The translations under genes were made by a program, and so were the position numbers. A DNA stretch of 64,000 nucleotides from Gorsachius magnificus. Its lineage: Eukaryota; Chordata; Aves; Pelecaniformes; Ardeidae. Position 1 is the first letter of the stretch. Each line of letters begins with the position of its first letter. The stretch spans positions 153,471,395-153,535,394 of the forward strand of contig CM067082.1 in NCBI GenBank assembly GCA_034008185.1. Reading direction: 5' to 3'. The notes under the pieces are model-generated. The model saw nothing but the letters and a program-made list of their open reading frames with translations. It was not told where the DNA came from and searched no databases. Shown here one piece after another: positions 24,653 through 36,637 of the stretch.

Positions 24653-27600
24653 ATCTTGTGGCCTTTTTGATTTCACTTAGTAGTTGATTTTACTAAGTGC
24701 TGAATGCCCTAGATTCATGTTTGTAGTGTCTTGGACCTGCAAGTTTTAACAAAACTGAAAACTTGAGAGAAGAAGGCATTCTAGTTTTTGTAAGACACTG
24801 ACAAAATGGATCAGCGTACTTTTACGAAAGTATAAAACCAACCTTCCCCATGTCCTCTGCAGCTCTGCTTGTCACTGCTTCCTGGGAGGGCTCTTGGCTG
24901 ACTTCTTCCATGCATTCATTTCCTCTGTGTGTGACTATGGATATTTCCCCCCCACCCCCAAACCATTGGAAAATCAGTGTCTTTGAGATCTCTATTATAT
25001 TTGGTTGGAAGTGGTCCTTGGTTGGATGGGCTGGCAATGTGATCAAATGAGCTTTGTCACAGGAAGATGATTTTAAAAGTGTAAAATTGGGGTGGTGGTG
25101 GGAAGCAGGGAAGAAAGAAGTTACTTGCAGCTATTTCCCTTAGTAGGAAACTCAAGAAAGAGCTGAGGATGGAAGAAGAGACACTGGGGACAAAGGGACA
25201 GTGCCAAGCACAACTGATTTTTATATTTCATTTTTGCTGTCTGTGTAATCAGCTTTTCTTTGCCCTGCTCTTCCATAGTAGAAATATTCCTGTTTACATG
25301 TCATACTGGGGAGAGAGCAGGCTTCATTGTACAAGTAATTCATCCTGTCATCCTACAAAACCTTAAGTGAATTTGTACAAAGCGGTGCAAGTGTGAAGCT
25401 GGGCCGGAAGGTTGTTCAGAAGCAAGAACCTGCTCACGTTGCGCAAAGTCAGTGGCTTCCATGAGTCCCCCAAGTCCATCTGAGCTCTGCAGATACTTCA
25501 TTGGGGTTGTGCAACTTGCAGCTGTGTTGCTCTGGAGCCATGGTGGAGCCTGGGAAGATGTTTGCTGTGTAGTCCCAGTGCTGCCTTCTCACAAGGCTGA
25601 AGCATATTTGGGTCCTGCAAATGCTACATCAGGAGAATCTGATCTTCCATGTCCCTTGGGCATGGGATTCCTATTCCCTGGCATTTTTTCCCTGGGGAGA
25701 GCCATCCATCCTGTACCCTCTGCTTGCTCAAACCAAGCCAAATGGAGAGCAAGCAGCCTGTGACGCCCCTTTCACTGGAGTGGCTTGGGAGCAGCATTTG
25801 GATTTAATTAGCCAGTAAGTTTCAGTGCTTGTTTGAATTTTGACTGAACTGGCTGAGCTGGCTGCTTGTTTCCATGGAACAAAGTTCTCCACCCTTCTTG
25901 GGAGTCAGCTTGGAGACCCCAAGAGCAGTAATTAGGATGGGCAAGAGGCTTAGTCTGGAAAGCATCAGTTCCTGTGCAAAGCTGTCATGGAGAGGACTGG
26001 GAAGTGTCAGTTTTGCAACCAGTGATGCAAATTGAAGCTCCCGCTTTGAAATTGCTTCAGAGTATGGTGTGGGATTTTTTCTTCTTTGTTTTGAACAGTT
26101 GAGGCTTTGGTCATAGTCCCTGTGAAACTGCAGTTCTCTTGGACTAAAAACACACTGTTAAAAGTAGTTAAAAAGCTTCCTAAGCACATAGAAATACATT
26201 ACTTCAAGGAAATAACGTATTTCTGCTTGTGCTTAAGTTGTGTTCTTTCATGCTCCAGCAGCAGAAAACAACCTTTTCTATTCATATAGGAAGAAGTTTT
26301 CTTAACTTATTTTGTAGCAGTGATGGCATGGATGTGTATTTTGGGTTTTTGACAAGTAACAGTCATGTTTTGTTATAAAAAAAATTCTCAAATGCTCTTC
26401 AAATTGCTCTTTGGCATAGGCTTTTTAGTAGATGGAGGAACAAAGATGCTGAGTTGACAGCCTAAATATTAGAAATATAGAAATATCTTCTCTTTCTTTT
26501 TTTTTTTTCTTCTAGCACCTGACTCAGGACAGCTAGGGCCCAGTTTTACACTACTGATTCTAGGCTGATTAAGTTGGTGGTTGGGTATTTCTGAAAACAG
26601 GCTAAATTTAAGTGAATACTTCTTGCTTTGCTGTGTTGAGAGAGGTGCAGAAGGATGCTTCTGGCAGAGATGTGCAGCCTGACTTCCTAAGGAAATGCGA
26701 CTTTCACAATCATGCAGATGGGCTCTAGCACCAGGAATTTTTAAACCTATATTTGATGGAATCAGAAGACTGCGTTGCAAACAGTTTTGACAAAATTGAG
26801 TAGGTAGAAGAGGAAGGCTCAATTATTGCTTTGAGGGCAATGTAATATAAACCCAGGCTTTCCTGGACCTTGGAAACCCCTTGGTGTTTAAGAAGATGCA
26901 AGGCTGTGGGAAACTGGCTGCCTTTGCTTTCTCAATCAGTAAACAACTTGTCACAAGTTGATTTGAATACCCAGTCTTGGTGGCCAGTGTAAGCCCCATG
27001 TGGTAGGCCAGGCAGCAAGGACATCCAGCGTTTCTGTACACCCTGCAGAGGTGACTTTCAATTGCAGTCTCTGTATTTTGCAGATTGCTCACTTCCAGCT
27101 TCCTTATAGTGAAATGACGTTGTCATCTCTAGTGACTACAGTATGAATGAGGGACAGAGTACCCTATCCTGTGGGAATAACACCGAGGCAGTGACCTGGA
27201 ATACTCATCTCTAGTGGAAATGGTGATGGGATCCGCTTCAGCTCGAAGATCTCTTTCTCGACGTCTTCCCTGATGCCATGTGCTCATCAGACATCCTAGC
27301 AAAAGCATGGTTCATGCTATTGCTCTCGGCTGCGTGGTTAATACTCATGGGTACCCACAAGCTGTGGTGGGAGCAATCTGGAATGTGGTCTCTGGGGGGT
27401 GTGGGCCAGCTCTTGGGGGCTGCCAGGTCTTTCTCTTGGGGGGGAATAGCAGGAGCAGCTGACAGTCACTCCAGAAAACTTGGAAGTTATTCTGTCCCTG
27501 TTTGTTTGTTTATTCTATTTTTATTATTACTATTGACCTCCAGCAAACCCTGCTGTCCCTCCTTGGGACAGGCAGTGCTGACTCTTATAAGAAGTCCTGG

Positions 27601-27654
27601 AATATCCTTGCCAGGCACTGGTGGGTTAACCAGAGATGCATCTCCTGGCAGTTA

Positions 27655-28000
27655 TAGACCTGGTCACCCTCTACAACTGCCTGACAGGAGGGGACAGTGA
27701 GGTGGGGGTTGGTTTCTTCTTCCTGGTAATGGGTGATAGGATGAGGAGAAACGGCCTCAAGTTGTGCCAGGGCAGGTTTAGGTTGGACACTAGGAAAAAT
27801 TTCTTCACAGAAAAGGTTGTCAAGCACTGGAAGGGGCTGCCCAGGAAAGGGGTCAAGTCCCCATCCCTGGAGGTATTTAAAAGCCGGGCAGACGAGGTGC
27901 TCAAGGACATGGTTTAGTGGTGGGACGGCAGGGTTAGGGGAACAGTTGGGTTTGATGGTCTTGAAGGGCTTTTCCAACCTAAACGAGTCTATGATTCTGT
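27655..28000 (+). mobile_element. CR1 LINE 3' fragment with the C-terminal end of ORF2
   Basis: The fragment begins near GACCTGGTCACCCTCTACAA and keeps an open frame for the last part of ORF2 (LKLCQGRFRLDTRKNFFTEK and HWKGLPRKGVKSPSLEVFKS), stopping at 27915. It then runs through GGTCTTGAAGGGCTTTTCC and AACCTAAACGAGTC to the terminal ATGATTCTGT. The frame is less damaged than in the 496-2589 copy, which suggests a younger insertion. It lies in the first intron, about 2 kb before the first firm coding exon. Confidence 0.92.
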
Positions 28001-30014
28001 GCTGCCAGGTATGGCTAGGGAGGTTTGGAGGTGGGAGAGCAGTGGTGAATTGGGTGGTTTTGCTAGCAAAAGTCCAGCTCTGCCACTGCCTGTTGAAGCC
28101 CTGTTTCCCCAGGACACAAGGGACTGCGTTTTGTGGCAGTGAGTTCAGGAAAGCTTTGTTGTCGCTCGGGTTGGGAAAAAGAAAGGGGTGAGGGGCATTC
28201 CAGTGATCATAGCTTTGGTGGAAAATTCCTGGGGGATGGTGGTGGGGGGGGTTGGTTTTGTGGGTTTTAACTTGTCCCTCCCCCCTTTCCCTTTCCCCTC
28301 CACAAAAAGCTTGTGTTCTTTTTTTCTCTTCTTTGTGTTGTTTTTTTTTTTCCTACTACTAGAAAACTGTTTCCTACTGTCTGGAAAACTATGCTTGTCC
28401 CCAGAGATCCCTTTTAACAAAAAAAAAGCCAACCCCAAGCTATGGGAACATTCTTCTTGTTTTGTTTTTGTTTTGGTTTTTTTTTTCTGAACTAGAACTG
28501 AAAGTTATCTTTTTATTGTGTGTTTTCTTGTAACACTTCAGGTTATATGCCCTGCCACCCCTCTGGAAAAACATACCTGTGTTTTGAGTGGGTGGGGAGG
28601 TGTGGAAAGAAAGAGGAATTGTGCTTTAATGTACTTCAATAGGAATTTTATTTTATTAATTACATATTTATTATTGATATATTTATATTATATTTTAAAT
28701 ACATACACATTGCCTACAGGAAAATGTAGGCATTTTCTTAATATCTGAGCTCATTTCTGAGCTCTAAAATAAGTAAGTGATGCTGGGTTTTCCTGCGTTT
28801 TTCCCCTTATTTCTTTAATGAGATGGCTCTGGCTGTGCAGCACATATGAGAAGTCTTTTTCTCACTTTTTTCCACAGCTTCAGTCCTGATACAACGCAGC
28901 AGGAGGAGTGGGGAAAAGAGGAGATGATGATGTATCTGAGCATGCAGATCCAGGACATATATGTCCCTGGGGAAAGAACTTCAGTATTTGGGTCTAGTCC
29001 TGGCTGATTTAGTATCATTTTTGTCACCTTTCACATCTTTGTAGACTTTGAGTTAAATCTGTAGGCTGCCTCGGCGTACGGGTGGTTCTGTCCTTGGAGA
29101 TGCTTGGCTTTACACAAAATGCGGTAGCTGTATTTGTATTTTTACAGTAATAACCACGTGTGCCTAATACCTGCCTGTCTTGACTGCGTCATGAACATGC
29201 AGCAGGTTCTTGCACCCTCCTAACAAGTATACCGTGCCCTACGTCTTCATAGGGTTTTTAGTGCTCGTGGTTGGTATTTTGCAATGTAATAGTTTATAAC
29301 TGTTTTAAGAGACCACACCCATAGATGTAAAAGTGTTGAAAGGGAGAAGATTGGTTTCAGATCAAAGGGGTCCTTCAAAGTTCTTTAGTCATTGCAGAAA
29401 TCAGAAATACCATACAGGTTCTCAGTGTGTGTCTCTTCTATCCAGCATGGTTGAATTTATTACCTCTTCTAATGAGTTTCTTGCCCTTTCCCATGGTTTC
29501 TCACTGTCTCTAGTTTTGAAAAATCACTTGTGGCTCTTGAGCATCTTTAATGAAGAGGGAGGAAAGGAGGAGGTGAACTGAGTTGTACTCCATCACCTGC
29601 TGCATGAGATTTCTGGGTCTTGAAAGGCTTCTGTCCTATAGAGCACCGCCTTATATCTCACAAACTGGATCTAGCCCCCCTGGACAGTACATCAGGCCCA
29701 TGGGTCCCTCTCCAAAGGGCGCTGGGGGCAGCAGACATGGGCTATGAGCTGGAGGAGCAGTGGTCACCCACGCTCAGCCACTGGCTTTTCTGAGGATCTC
29801 TCTCACCTGCGATGGAGACCTGTATTTCCAAGATGCGATGGGCTAGGAGGGACTGTGGTGTACTCTTTGAATGCCTCTCCTAATAGGAAGGCTAAATGTC
29901 GTATCTCTTGACCCATTTGGGTTGAAAGACTCTATTTGCAATGCTGTATTTTCACTCTGCACTTCAGGAGTCAGGTTATCTTCCACACTTCAGTTGTCTG
30001 TCTTTCTTTTGCAG

Positions 30015-30124
30015 ATGAAGAAGAAGCTCTGAACTCTATTATGAAGGATTTGGCGGCGTTGGGCAAATGTGGGGGGCTGCTGGACAACAACAGGAATAAA
30101 AACAGTGTCCACTCCAGCAAACAG
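30015..30124 (+). CDS. MAP3K3-like: MEKK2/3-like coding exon: N-terminal helix region (residues ~2-38)
   Basis: A TCTTTCTTTTGCAG acceptor precedes the exon and CAG|GTAAGG follows it. The frame reads (D)EEEALNSIMKDLAALGKCG and runs on to HSSKQ. In MEKK2 and MEKK3 this N-terminus is M-D-x-Q-x-ALNSIM-x-DL, so the match is direct. The exon enters two bases into the Asp codon and leaves in phase 0 (110 nt). After the conserved ALNSIMKDLAAL helix the sequence is Asn/Lys/Ser-rich and diverges from what I recall of both mammalian proteins. The frame is also open upstream of the acceptor, back to a possible ATG at 29936. That extension has no family resemblance and the acceptor is strong, so I do not use it. 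Confidence 0.88.
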
Positions 30125-33100
30125 GTAAGGCATTACTTGAGTCCACCCCAAACTCTAGTAATCCAAAGAGGTGGGCGTGGTGCTTGCCATGCTGGGAGAA
30201 TAGAGTTGAAATGTTAGAACTGAAGTTAACAAATTAAACATCGGAAATAACATAATTTTACTGAGGCATAAGCTTTTGGGCCTCTTTTTGAAGAGCTGAG
30301 ATAAAGCCACAGGCATCCCTGTATCGCAGAGGAGCAATGGAGGAACAGAAGAGTGATACCCCCAAATCATTCACAAATACAGCAAGAGAGCCTGAAACTG
30401 GTTTTAAATCTTAAATCCCACCCCAAGGCACTACTTTGTCTTGCTTAGCACTGAATGTAGTAGAACTTTTTACAGGCTACGCAGCTTTAAGATTTGGATT
30501 AGTCAAATGTTTTCTGTTGACAGCATTGATGAAATACAATATTTATCATGTGCGCATTTTACTTGAGATATTTGAAATACAGACTGCCAGCTTTGAGCTG
30601 TAGACACCCAGGCTCTTTAGGGAAGAATAATGTCATTCTTATATAACGTGTTTAAATATCAATTACTGGTGTTTATGCTCCTAAAACCAAATGTTTTGGC
30701 CCTGTTGTGCATTCAGGGTTGATTTGGTGAGCAAAGTCAGAAATTATTGGCTGACATTGATACAATAGCTAAAGTGAATTTAATAGCCCGTTTGCATATG
30801 GAACAAATATTATGTGAACATGAAAGTTGTGAAGAAAGAATTCAGTTGTCAAAGTAGCAAGAAAAAAAGAAGGGAAAAAATAATTAAGAGGACCAGGAAG
30901 CTGCTGGAGAAGCATGCGAGCAAATCCACTTGGATTTGCGCTTCTAGTGCTATGGCTTAGAATAAGCTTGCAGTCAACTTTGCAATTGCTGAATGCCTTG
31001 CAAGGAAGAAACCAAATTGTCGTTTGCTGTCATCATGCGTATTTTAATGGCACTTGTGCTACTAACAAAGAAGTCTGGATGCAGAGGGGAAAAGTGTGTA
31101 CGTAGCATGTCTGGTTTAAAGCGTGTCCTGGTGGTAGCAGCTGTCCAAGTTGAATCACTGGATTTGTGTTCAGCTCATGCTGAAAGAAGTCCAAGATGTT
31201 TACAAAACTGACCAGAGAAATTCAGAGCTGGCTCTTTGCAGCTGCAGGCAAAGCAGACAATCCAGTGCAGCTTTGGATGGCTCTGAGGGCAGCATTTTCT
31301 GCAAGTTGGTGGGTGGGGACCATACCAAGCCATCTCGGGTTGCCTTCAGGGTAGCAAAGCTTTTTAGACTTATCTTAAATCATGTCCTTGTTTTCTTACG
31401 CTGGGGGAAAATCCCTGCTGTCATTTTTGAAAAGTGTTGCTGTAAACGCTGCAGATAGATACACAGTTAACCAGATAATTAGTTGAAAATAATAGTTTTC
31501 ACTGGCTGAATTCTTAGCTACAAAAGTTTCATAAAGTTGATGTCTTGCAATCAAATTCGTATACCCAGCCCATCCACTCTGTATCTTCGTTTATAAATCA
31601 CCAACAGAATTATGCTGTGCTCTGATAGCAGCTTTAGAATTGTTGGCTGCCACTTGCGTTTAATTTTATTATATTAGGAGTCCAACTTCCCAATTATAGT
31701 ATCGATGTTTGCAAAAACATGGCTTCCTCCTATGATTTTTCTTTTTATCCATAAGCAGACCAGCCGTAGCTGTGTGCTCATTGTTCCTCAGAGCTCTCTG
31801 ATGGGGGAGATGCAAACAGCCAGCATCCCACTCTCCTTGTGCATCCAGAGTTGAGGATTCAGACCAACAGGCCCCATGAGATGAAGGGCGTTGGAGTATA
31901 TTGAATTGTTGCTTCACTAAATTGGACTAGCTGGAACAAGTCTGGCTCGTGGGACGACGGGCGTCTAGTCTGTGAAGTGGGGAGTGGCCAAAGTAGGTGG
32001 AATTAGTGTGGACTTGGTTCATGTTTGCAGCTCAAACTTTTAATTTATTTGTTTGGGTCACTTTTAGGATTTTTTTTCCTTGTTTTTTAGCACAGAAATT
32101 GATGGGGAGGAAGATTGCTTTGGAAATGCTGTTGTCATGCCTGTGATTTGTTGTTTCTTTGGTACTTGGTGTTCCCTTGTTTTTTTTTTGTTTTTTTTTT
32201 TCTGTGATCAGGTTGGCTGGTCGGGCTGAAGGATGCACTGCACAGCTTCCCTTCTTGCAGAGGGAGAGTGAGGCATGGGGCATTTGGATGTTAAATTCTC
32301 CTCTTGGGAATCTCATTGTAGGTGTCTCTTAGGAGGCCATGTAGCAACGTGCTCACACTGAAATACTTTGGTCTGGATGTTCAGTTGTTAGATTAAAAAA
32401 AAACCCCAAAAAATCTTTTTCAGGGAGGGGGGAAATGCTTTTCTGAGGCATGGGAATCCCTTAGTCAGTGTTCCAAACTTCCACTGAAAAACACTTTAAA
32501 TAAGAATATGTTGACTAACTAGCCTGTCCCTTTGTGGCTTGCAGCAGCTTTTTGGTGCAGAGAGAAATGCAACCAGAGTGCTATCTCATCCCTGTCTCCT
32601 GGAGGGGTTCCTTAGTGCTCTCTTGATAGAAATTGAAATTTGGAGCCTGCCAGATGGTATTCCTGGTAGGCCTGGGCCACACAAAGAAGTACTCCATGGT
32701 GGTGTGTGCTGCACAATATTTCTTCCCAAAAATATCGACAGTTTTGCTTTGAATCATCTTAAGAAATGAACATCCTTTGGCAGAGTGTGTGTAAAAAAAA
32801 AAAAAATCTTTCTTTTCTTAGTTTGCTTTCCTGACAAATGAGTTTAGGGCTAAGCTGAGTTTCTGGGTGTCTAGTGCCTCATGGTAGAACAAGCTGGAAA
32901 TGAGAGCAGCAATACTTTGATGCACGATGTGGATGAGTTTCCTCCTTTTGGTTGCCCAGGCAGCCAGCAGCAGATGTGATGGCTGAGCTCAAATCTCTGA
33001 GACCCGGTCAGGTGTGCCAGTCACTATGTTACGCTGCCTTTCTGCCTCGTGAGAAAACGGGGTGGAGGGATAGAGATGAACACCCTATTCTTTCCAGGTA

Positions 33101-33680
33101 TAAGTTACAAACTTTGGGAACAGACAGGTCATCCTAACATTATTCCAGTGCATCCTCTGCACTATTATTCCTCAAGCTATTCCTTTTATCATTTGGTTAT
33201 TCCTCATGCATCCTCTGATGTGGCTGGAAGGAGCTCTTTCAGGCAATCTGCTGGACTGAACAGGCAAAGGAGTTTGTTTATAGCAGTGGCTCTGAGGAGG
33301 GGAAGGAGGAAACAGCAGAAAGATCTGCATTGTGATCACTAAGGAAAAAGATGAGTGGGATAAGAAGGGAAACCACAAAGAATTAGAAATCCCAAACAAA
33401 AGCATGGAGGAGAAAGGAGCAATTGTATTAACGTTTATTTTGCATCTATTTATGTGCACATCCATTTATTTATATAAATAACACTTAGTAACTTGCAATA
33501 TGAAGTTGGTTGTCAGCGCTGCGCTTTGCTCTAATGACATGGCATTGGTGGGGGCCTCAGTCACAGCTGATGACAGCTAGCAATTCCTCCACCACGTTAA
33601 TTTTGATTGCAAGTTCTCCCATGGTAATAAAGTCCAGTACTTGCGAGGAGCGTTTTCCCATGCACAACAAATGTCAGACT

Positions 33681-33762
33681 GACCTGAAAGTTCTCTTAGT
33701 AAATTGCCAAAAAAAAAAAGGTAAAAACATGAAAGACCTGAAAGTTCTTTTAGTAAATGACC
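33681..33762. repeat. 28-nt imperfect direct repeat flanking a poly-A run
   Basis: GACCTGAAAGTTCTCTTAGT (starting 33681) and GACCTGAAAGTTCTTTTAGT (starting 33735) each continue AAAT(T)G-CC. The units are 54 bp apart with an A-run of eleven or so between them, consistent with a local duplication. Confidence 0.85.
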
Positions 33763-34436
33763 TCTAGACTCTTTTCCTTGGCAAGTTGGATGCAGGACAA
33801 AGGCTCGCTCATAACTAGAATAAAATACAGCTCATGTTCTAGGGCTCTCTGTTTGTAGGTCTTCAAGCAGCCTAAAAGGAGTTTGGCTTTATCACCTGTT
33901 TTACCGTTGGGAAATAGAGGGTCCATAAATATCACCTCAAAGATGGGAGTCTCTATGAGGAGATCTGCAGGGATTGCCCCACCTGGGGGGCAGAAGCAAG
34001 GGACCAAGCGTGCAGCAGCACCGGTTGGGAAAGGCTTGGCTGGAGATGGCAAAGGCAGTGGAATCACAAGGATTTGGGGAAAAGGCTTTCCCTTGTCTGT
34101 ATGTAGAGCTGACTTGGGTGCTAAGAGGGTAATACCAAGCAGAAATCCAGCTGGAAAAAAAAAGCTGTTCCCTGCCAGGTAGGTGGTTTTGGATAAACAT
34201 TTTGAAACTTGTGATTTCTGCTGCTGTATAAACCAAAAATATCTGTAACAGGCAGCAATGAACCCTTTAGACATCATCTTTCCACTGGCCTCTGAGCTGC
34301 TCACGTGCTGGGCTTGCTTTTTTTGGGGAAAAGAGCTGTAAGGATCCAGGGGGACCAGGCTATCCTGTAGCTTCCTCCCCCTGAGAGGAGAAGGGGGCAA
34401 TCCCAGACAAACCCCTTTCTGTCTGATTGCTGAATA

Positions 34437-34755
34437 ACCCGAAGCGCGTGGGGGATCTGTGCAGATAATTCCTAATGACGCGGATTAGTCATCTCCTATT
34501 GCGGTTTGGGGACGCGGTCCAGCTGTCTGGCTTGTAATGAACATCCCATTGCTAAAAGCAGGGGCGAGCACAGGACTAATGCAAACAATGTGCATGCTGG
34601 GGAGGTGCAGAAGTCCCCTCGGCTTGGCCCTGCGGTGCTGATTTCTCTTGGCTGAAGCCAGAAGCTGAGGAGAAATCCCACCGCTTTGTGGCATTGTACA
34701 AAGGAGTAACTAGAGCAGTCATGCTTGAACGCCGCACCGCTCTGCGGGGTTTTCT
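34437..34755. promoter_or_regulatory. CpG-enriched island in intron 2, candidate enhancer or alternative promoter
   Basis: By hand count this stretch of about 320 bp has 16 CpG dinucleotides, against a CpG-poor background in the flanking intron. CTAATGACGCGGATTAG at about 34473-34489 carries inverted CTAAT/ATTAG ends, with GGATTA resembling a K50-type homeodomain site. ATGCAAACAATG at about 34578-34589 contains a forkhead-like GCAAACA and a SOX-like ACAATG. These motif readings are by eye. No exon with a credible donor to 39836 was found inside, so an enhancer seems more likely than a promoter. A transcript starting here would lack exon 30015. Confidence 0.35.
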
Positions 34756-35774
34756 CATGGTTTCCTAATCTAACAAGTAAAAAAAAAGAAGTGAATATAA
34801 TCCCTCTGCTTACCCTCCAGCATGCAGAAACAGGTTCCCTTCTTTACCCCTGTTTTACCCAAGGGGGAAACTGAGGCAAAGTAAGTGCATGGGTGGGTTA
34901 GAGCAAAGCTGGCATGAGCCCCTCTTGGTGCAGAGCTGAAGGGAAGGGGAGGCCCCTTGTGATTATTTTTCCTGCCTTTCCTGACCTTGGAAGGGTTAAT
35001 GCTGGAGTTGGAGGCTTTGTCCCATATGGTTTTTGAGGCAACCATGGATTTGGTTGGAAGGAGTGATCCAAAGGCTCTGTCCTTGTGGTGTCTCAGCATG
35101 GGCAAAGCTGTCTGCTGGTTAGGTTTGACAAAAGCACCTTTAAAAGCAAGCCACAGAGGTGGGGTCTGACCAGAATGCCATTTCTGACGGTGGCTCAATT
35201 TGGGAGGAGGAGAGGACATGATGGAGGGGTGGGTCTTTGAACTTTGCTGCTCCTCCATGATTTTACAGCATGGCAGTTTTGGGTGCTTTGGCTCTTGGTG
35301 CCAGACAGATGTGGAGGTGTGGGGCTGTCTCCTCCGCTGGGTCCCTGCAGTCGGTGGCATCGAGGTGATGCAGCAAGGGTGTCCCTGCACCATCCATCAC
35401 CCTTCTACATGGGCATGGTATTGCTCAGCTTGGGCTTCGTGGCTCTGATCTGATCGACCCTCTGGGTGTTCAGCAGCTGAGGGTGCTCAGCACCTCCCAT
35501 TCCCCTGAAGCCACTTCCATTTTAGGCCTAACAGTGTGTTTTCCTGCTCTTTGTGTGTGCCTTTATTACAAACAGCAGTCAGCTCTTCAGGGACCTCTGT
35601 ATAAGATCATGATTCACCTCGGTTGGAAACACTCTTTTTCCATTTTTTTTCCAACATTTTGCTTAATCTAAACCAGTGTGCAGGGCTGCTTGCTTTAGCT
35701 CTGGGGGCTGAGCTTGGCCAAGCCCGCCAGGGTGCATGGACCCCAGCTGAGCACCTCACGGGCAGAAGCAGTTG

Positions 35775-35812
35775 CCCCCTTCCCCCCCCCCCCCCTCCAA
35801 TTCTCCCCCCCC
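35775..35812. repeat. Poly-C tracts (C5, C14, C8)
   Basis: Three long C runs are separated by TT and by a nine-base spacer that begins with T. The minus strand therefore carries long G runs capable of quadruplex folding, and such tracts are also prone to sequencing length error. Confidence 0.85.
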
Positions 35813-36277
35813 ATCCGATTCCTGTCAGCCACTTCCTCTGAAGCTCGGCAGTTGTGGTCTTTTCATGAAATTAGAAGTTTTGAGGAAGGAGCTAAAAATA
35901 CCTCAAGGAAAGCCTGGAAAGATGGTGATGGGTTAGTGGCCACGGCAGTGGCTTTGCTTTTTCCTTTCCGAGGCAGATGGCAAGAAAGAGTAAAATACTG
36001 TTTGTTAGCAGGGCTGGAGGAAATGCCGGTACAAGTATCTTGGAGAAGAAATTATTCCAGAAACGAAGGGAATTACTGTGGTATTTCCTGTCAGGGTTGT
36101 CGCTTATTTTGTTTGTGTCGCAGCAGGGCCTACAGGCGCCAGCTGAGACATGGGCTCCTCTGTGCCCCACATTGTACGGAAACGCATGTGGAGGGGGGGA
36201 AAGTTGCTCAGTACATATGACCCGGAGATCAAACATCTACATTTTGTGCTTTGCTCTACCACTCTGCTTCCTAGCAT

Positions 36278-36637
36278 GAATCCCAGAATGATTTGGGTTG
36301 GATGGGACCTTTAAAGATCATTCAGTACAACCCCTCTGCCATGGGCAGGGACATATTCTACTAGTCCAGGTTGCTCAAAGCCCCATCCAACCTGGCCTTG
36401 AATGTTTCCAGGGATGGGGCATCCACAACTTCTCCAGGCAACCTGTTCTAGTGTTTCACCACCCTCGTCATAAAAAACTTCTTCCTTAGATCCAATCTAA
36501 ATCTACCCTCTTCCAGTTTAAAACTGTTGCCCTTTGTCCTGGTACCACAGGACCTGGAATAAGTCTCTCCATCTTATAAAGCCCCTCTTCATATAATGAA
36601 AGGCTGCAATAAGGTTTCCTTGGAGATTTCCCTTCCC
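36278..36637 (-). mobile_element. CR1 LINE 3' fragment
   Basis: It begins GAATCCCAGAATGATTTGGG, continues TTGGATGGGACCTTTAAAGA and the TCAGTACAACCCC box, and then carries TGAATGTTTCCAGGGATGGG and the reversed C-terminal ORF2 text. This is a reverse-complement CR1 3' end. The right edge near 36637 is approximate. It sits in the 9.7 kb intron between the first two firm coding exons and is the opposite-strand relative of the copy at 3190-3518. Confidence 0.9.

Larger units (their letters stand above)
13465..30014 (+). other. Putative intron 1 (16.5 kb)
   Basis: It runs from the ATGG|GTAAGA donor to the TTGCAG acceptor. It holds CR1 pieces at 19035, 22484 and 27655, the 17804 tandem duplication, a CpG cluster near 24530, an AT-rich block at about 28635-28710 and several poly-T/G runs around 28240-28490. 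A possible CR1-like scrap near 15866-15905 was too weak to list. No further exon was found. Confidence 0.5.

Noticed and set aside
28635..28710. AT-rich block, possible matrix attachment region
   Set aside because: AT-richness alone is not evidence of function and no specific motif supports it.
29936..30014. In-frame upstream ATG that would extend the 30015 exon at its 5' side
   Set aside because: The extension has no MEKK2/3 similarity, and a strong TTCTTTTGCAG acceptor sits exactly where the family sequence begins.
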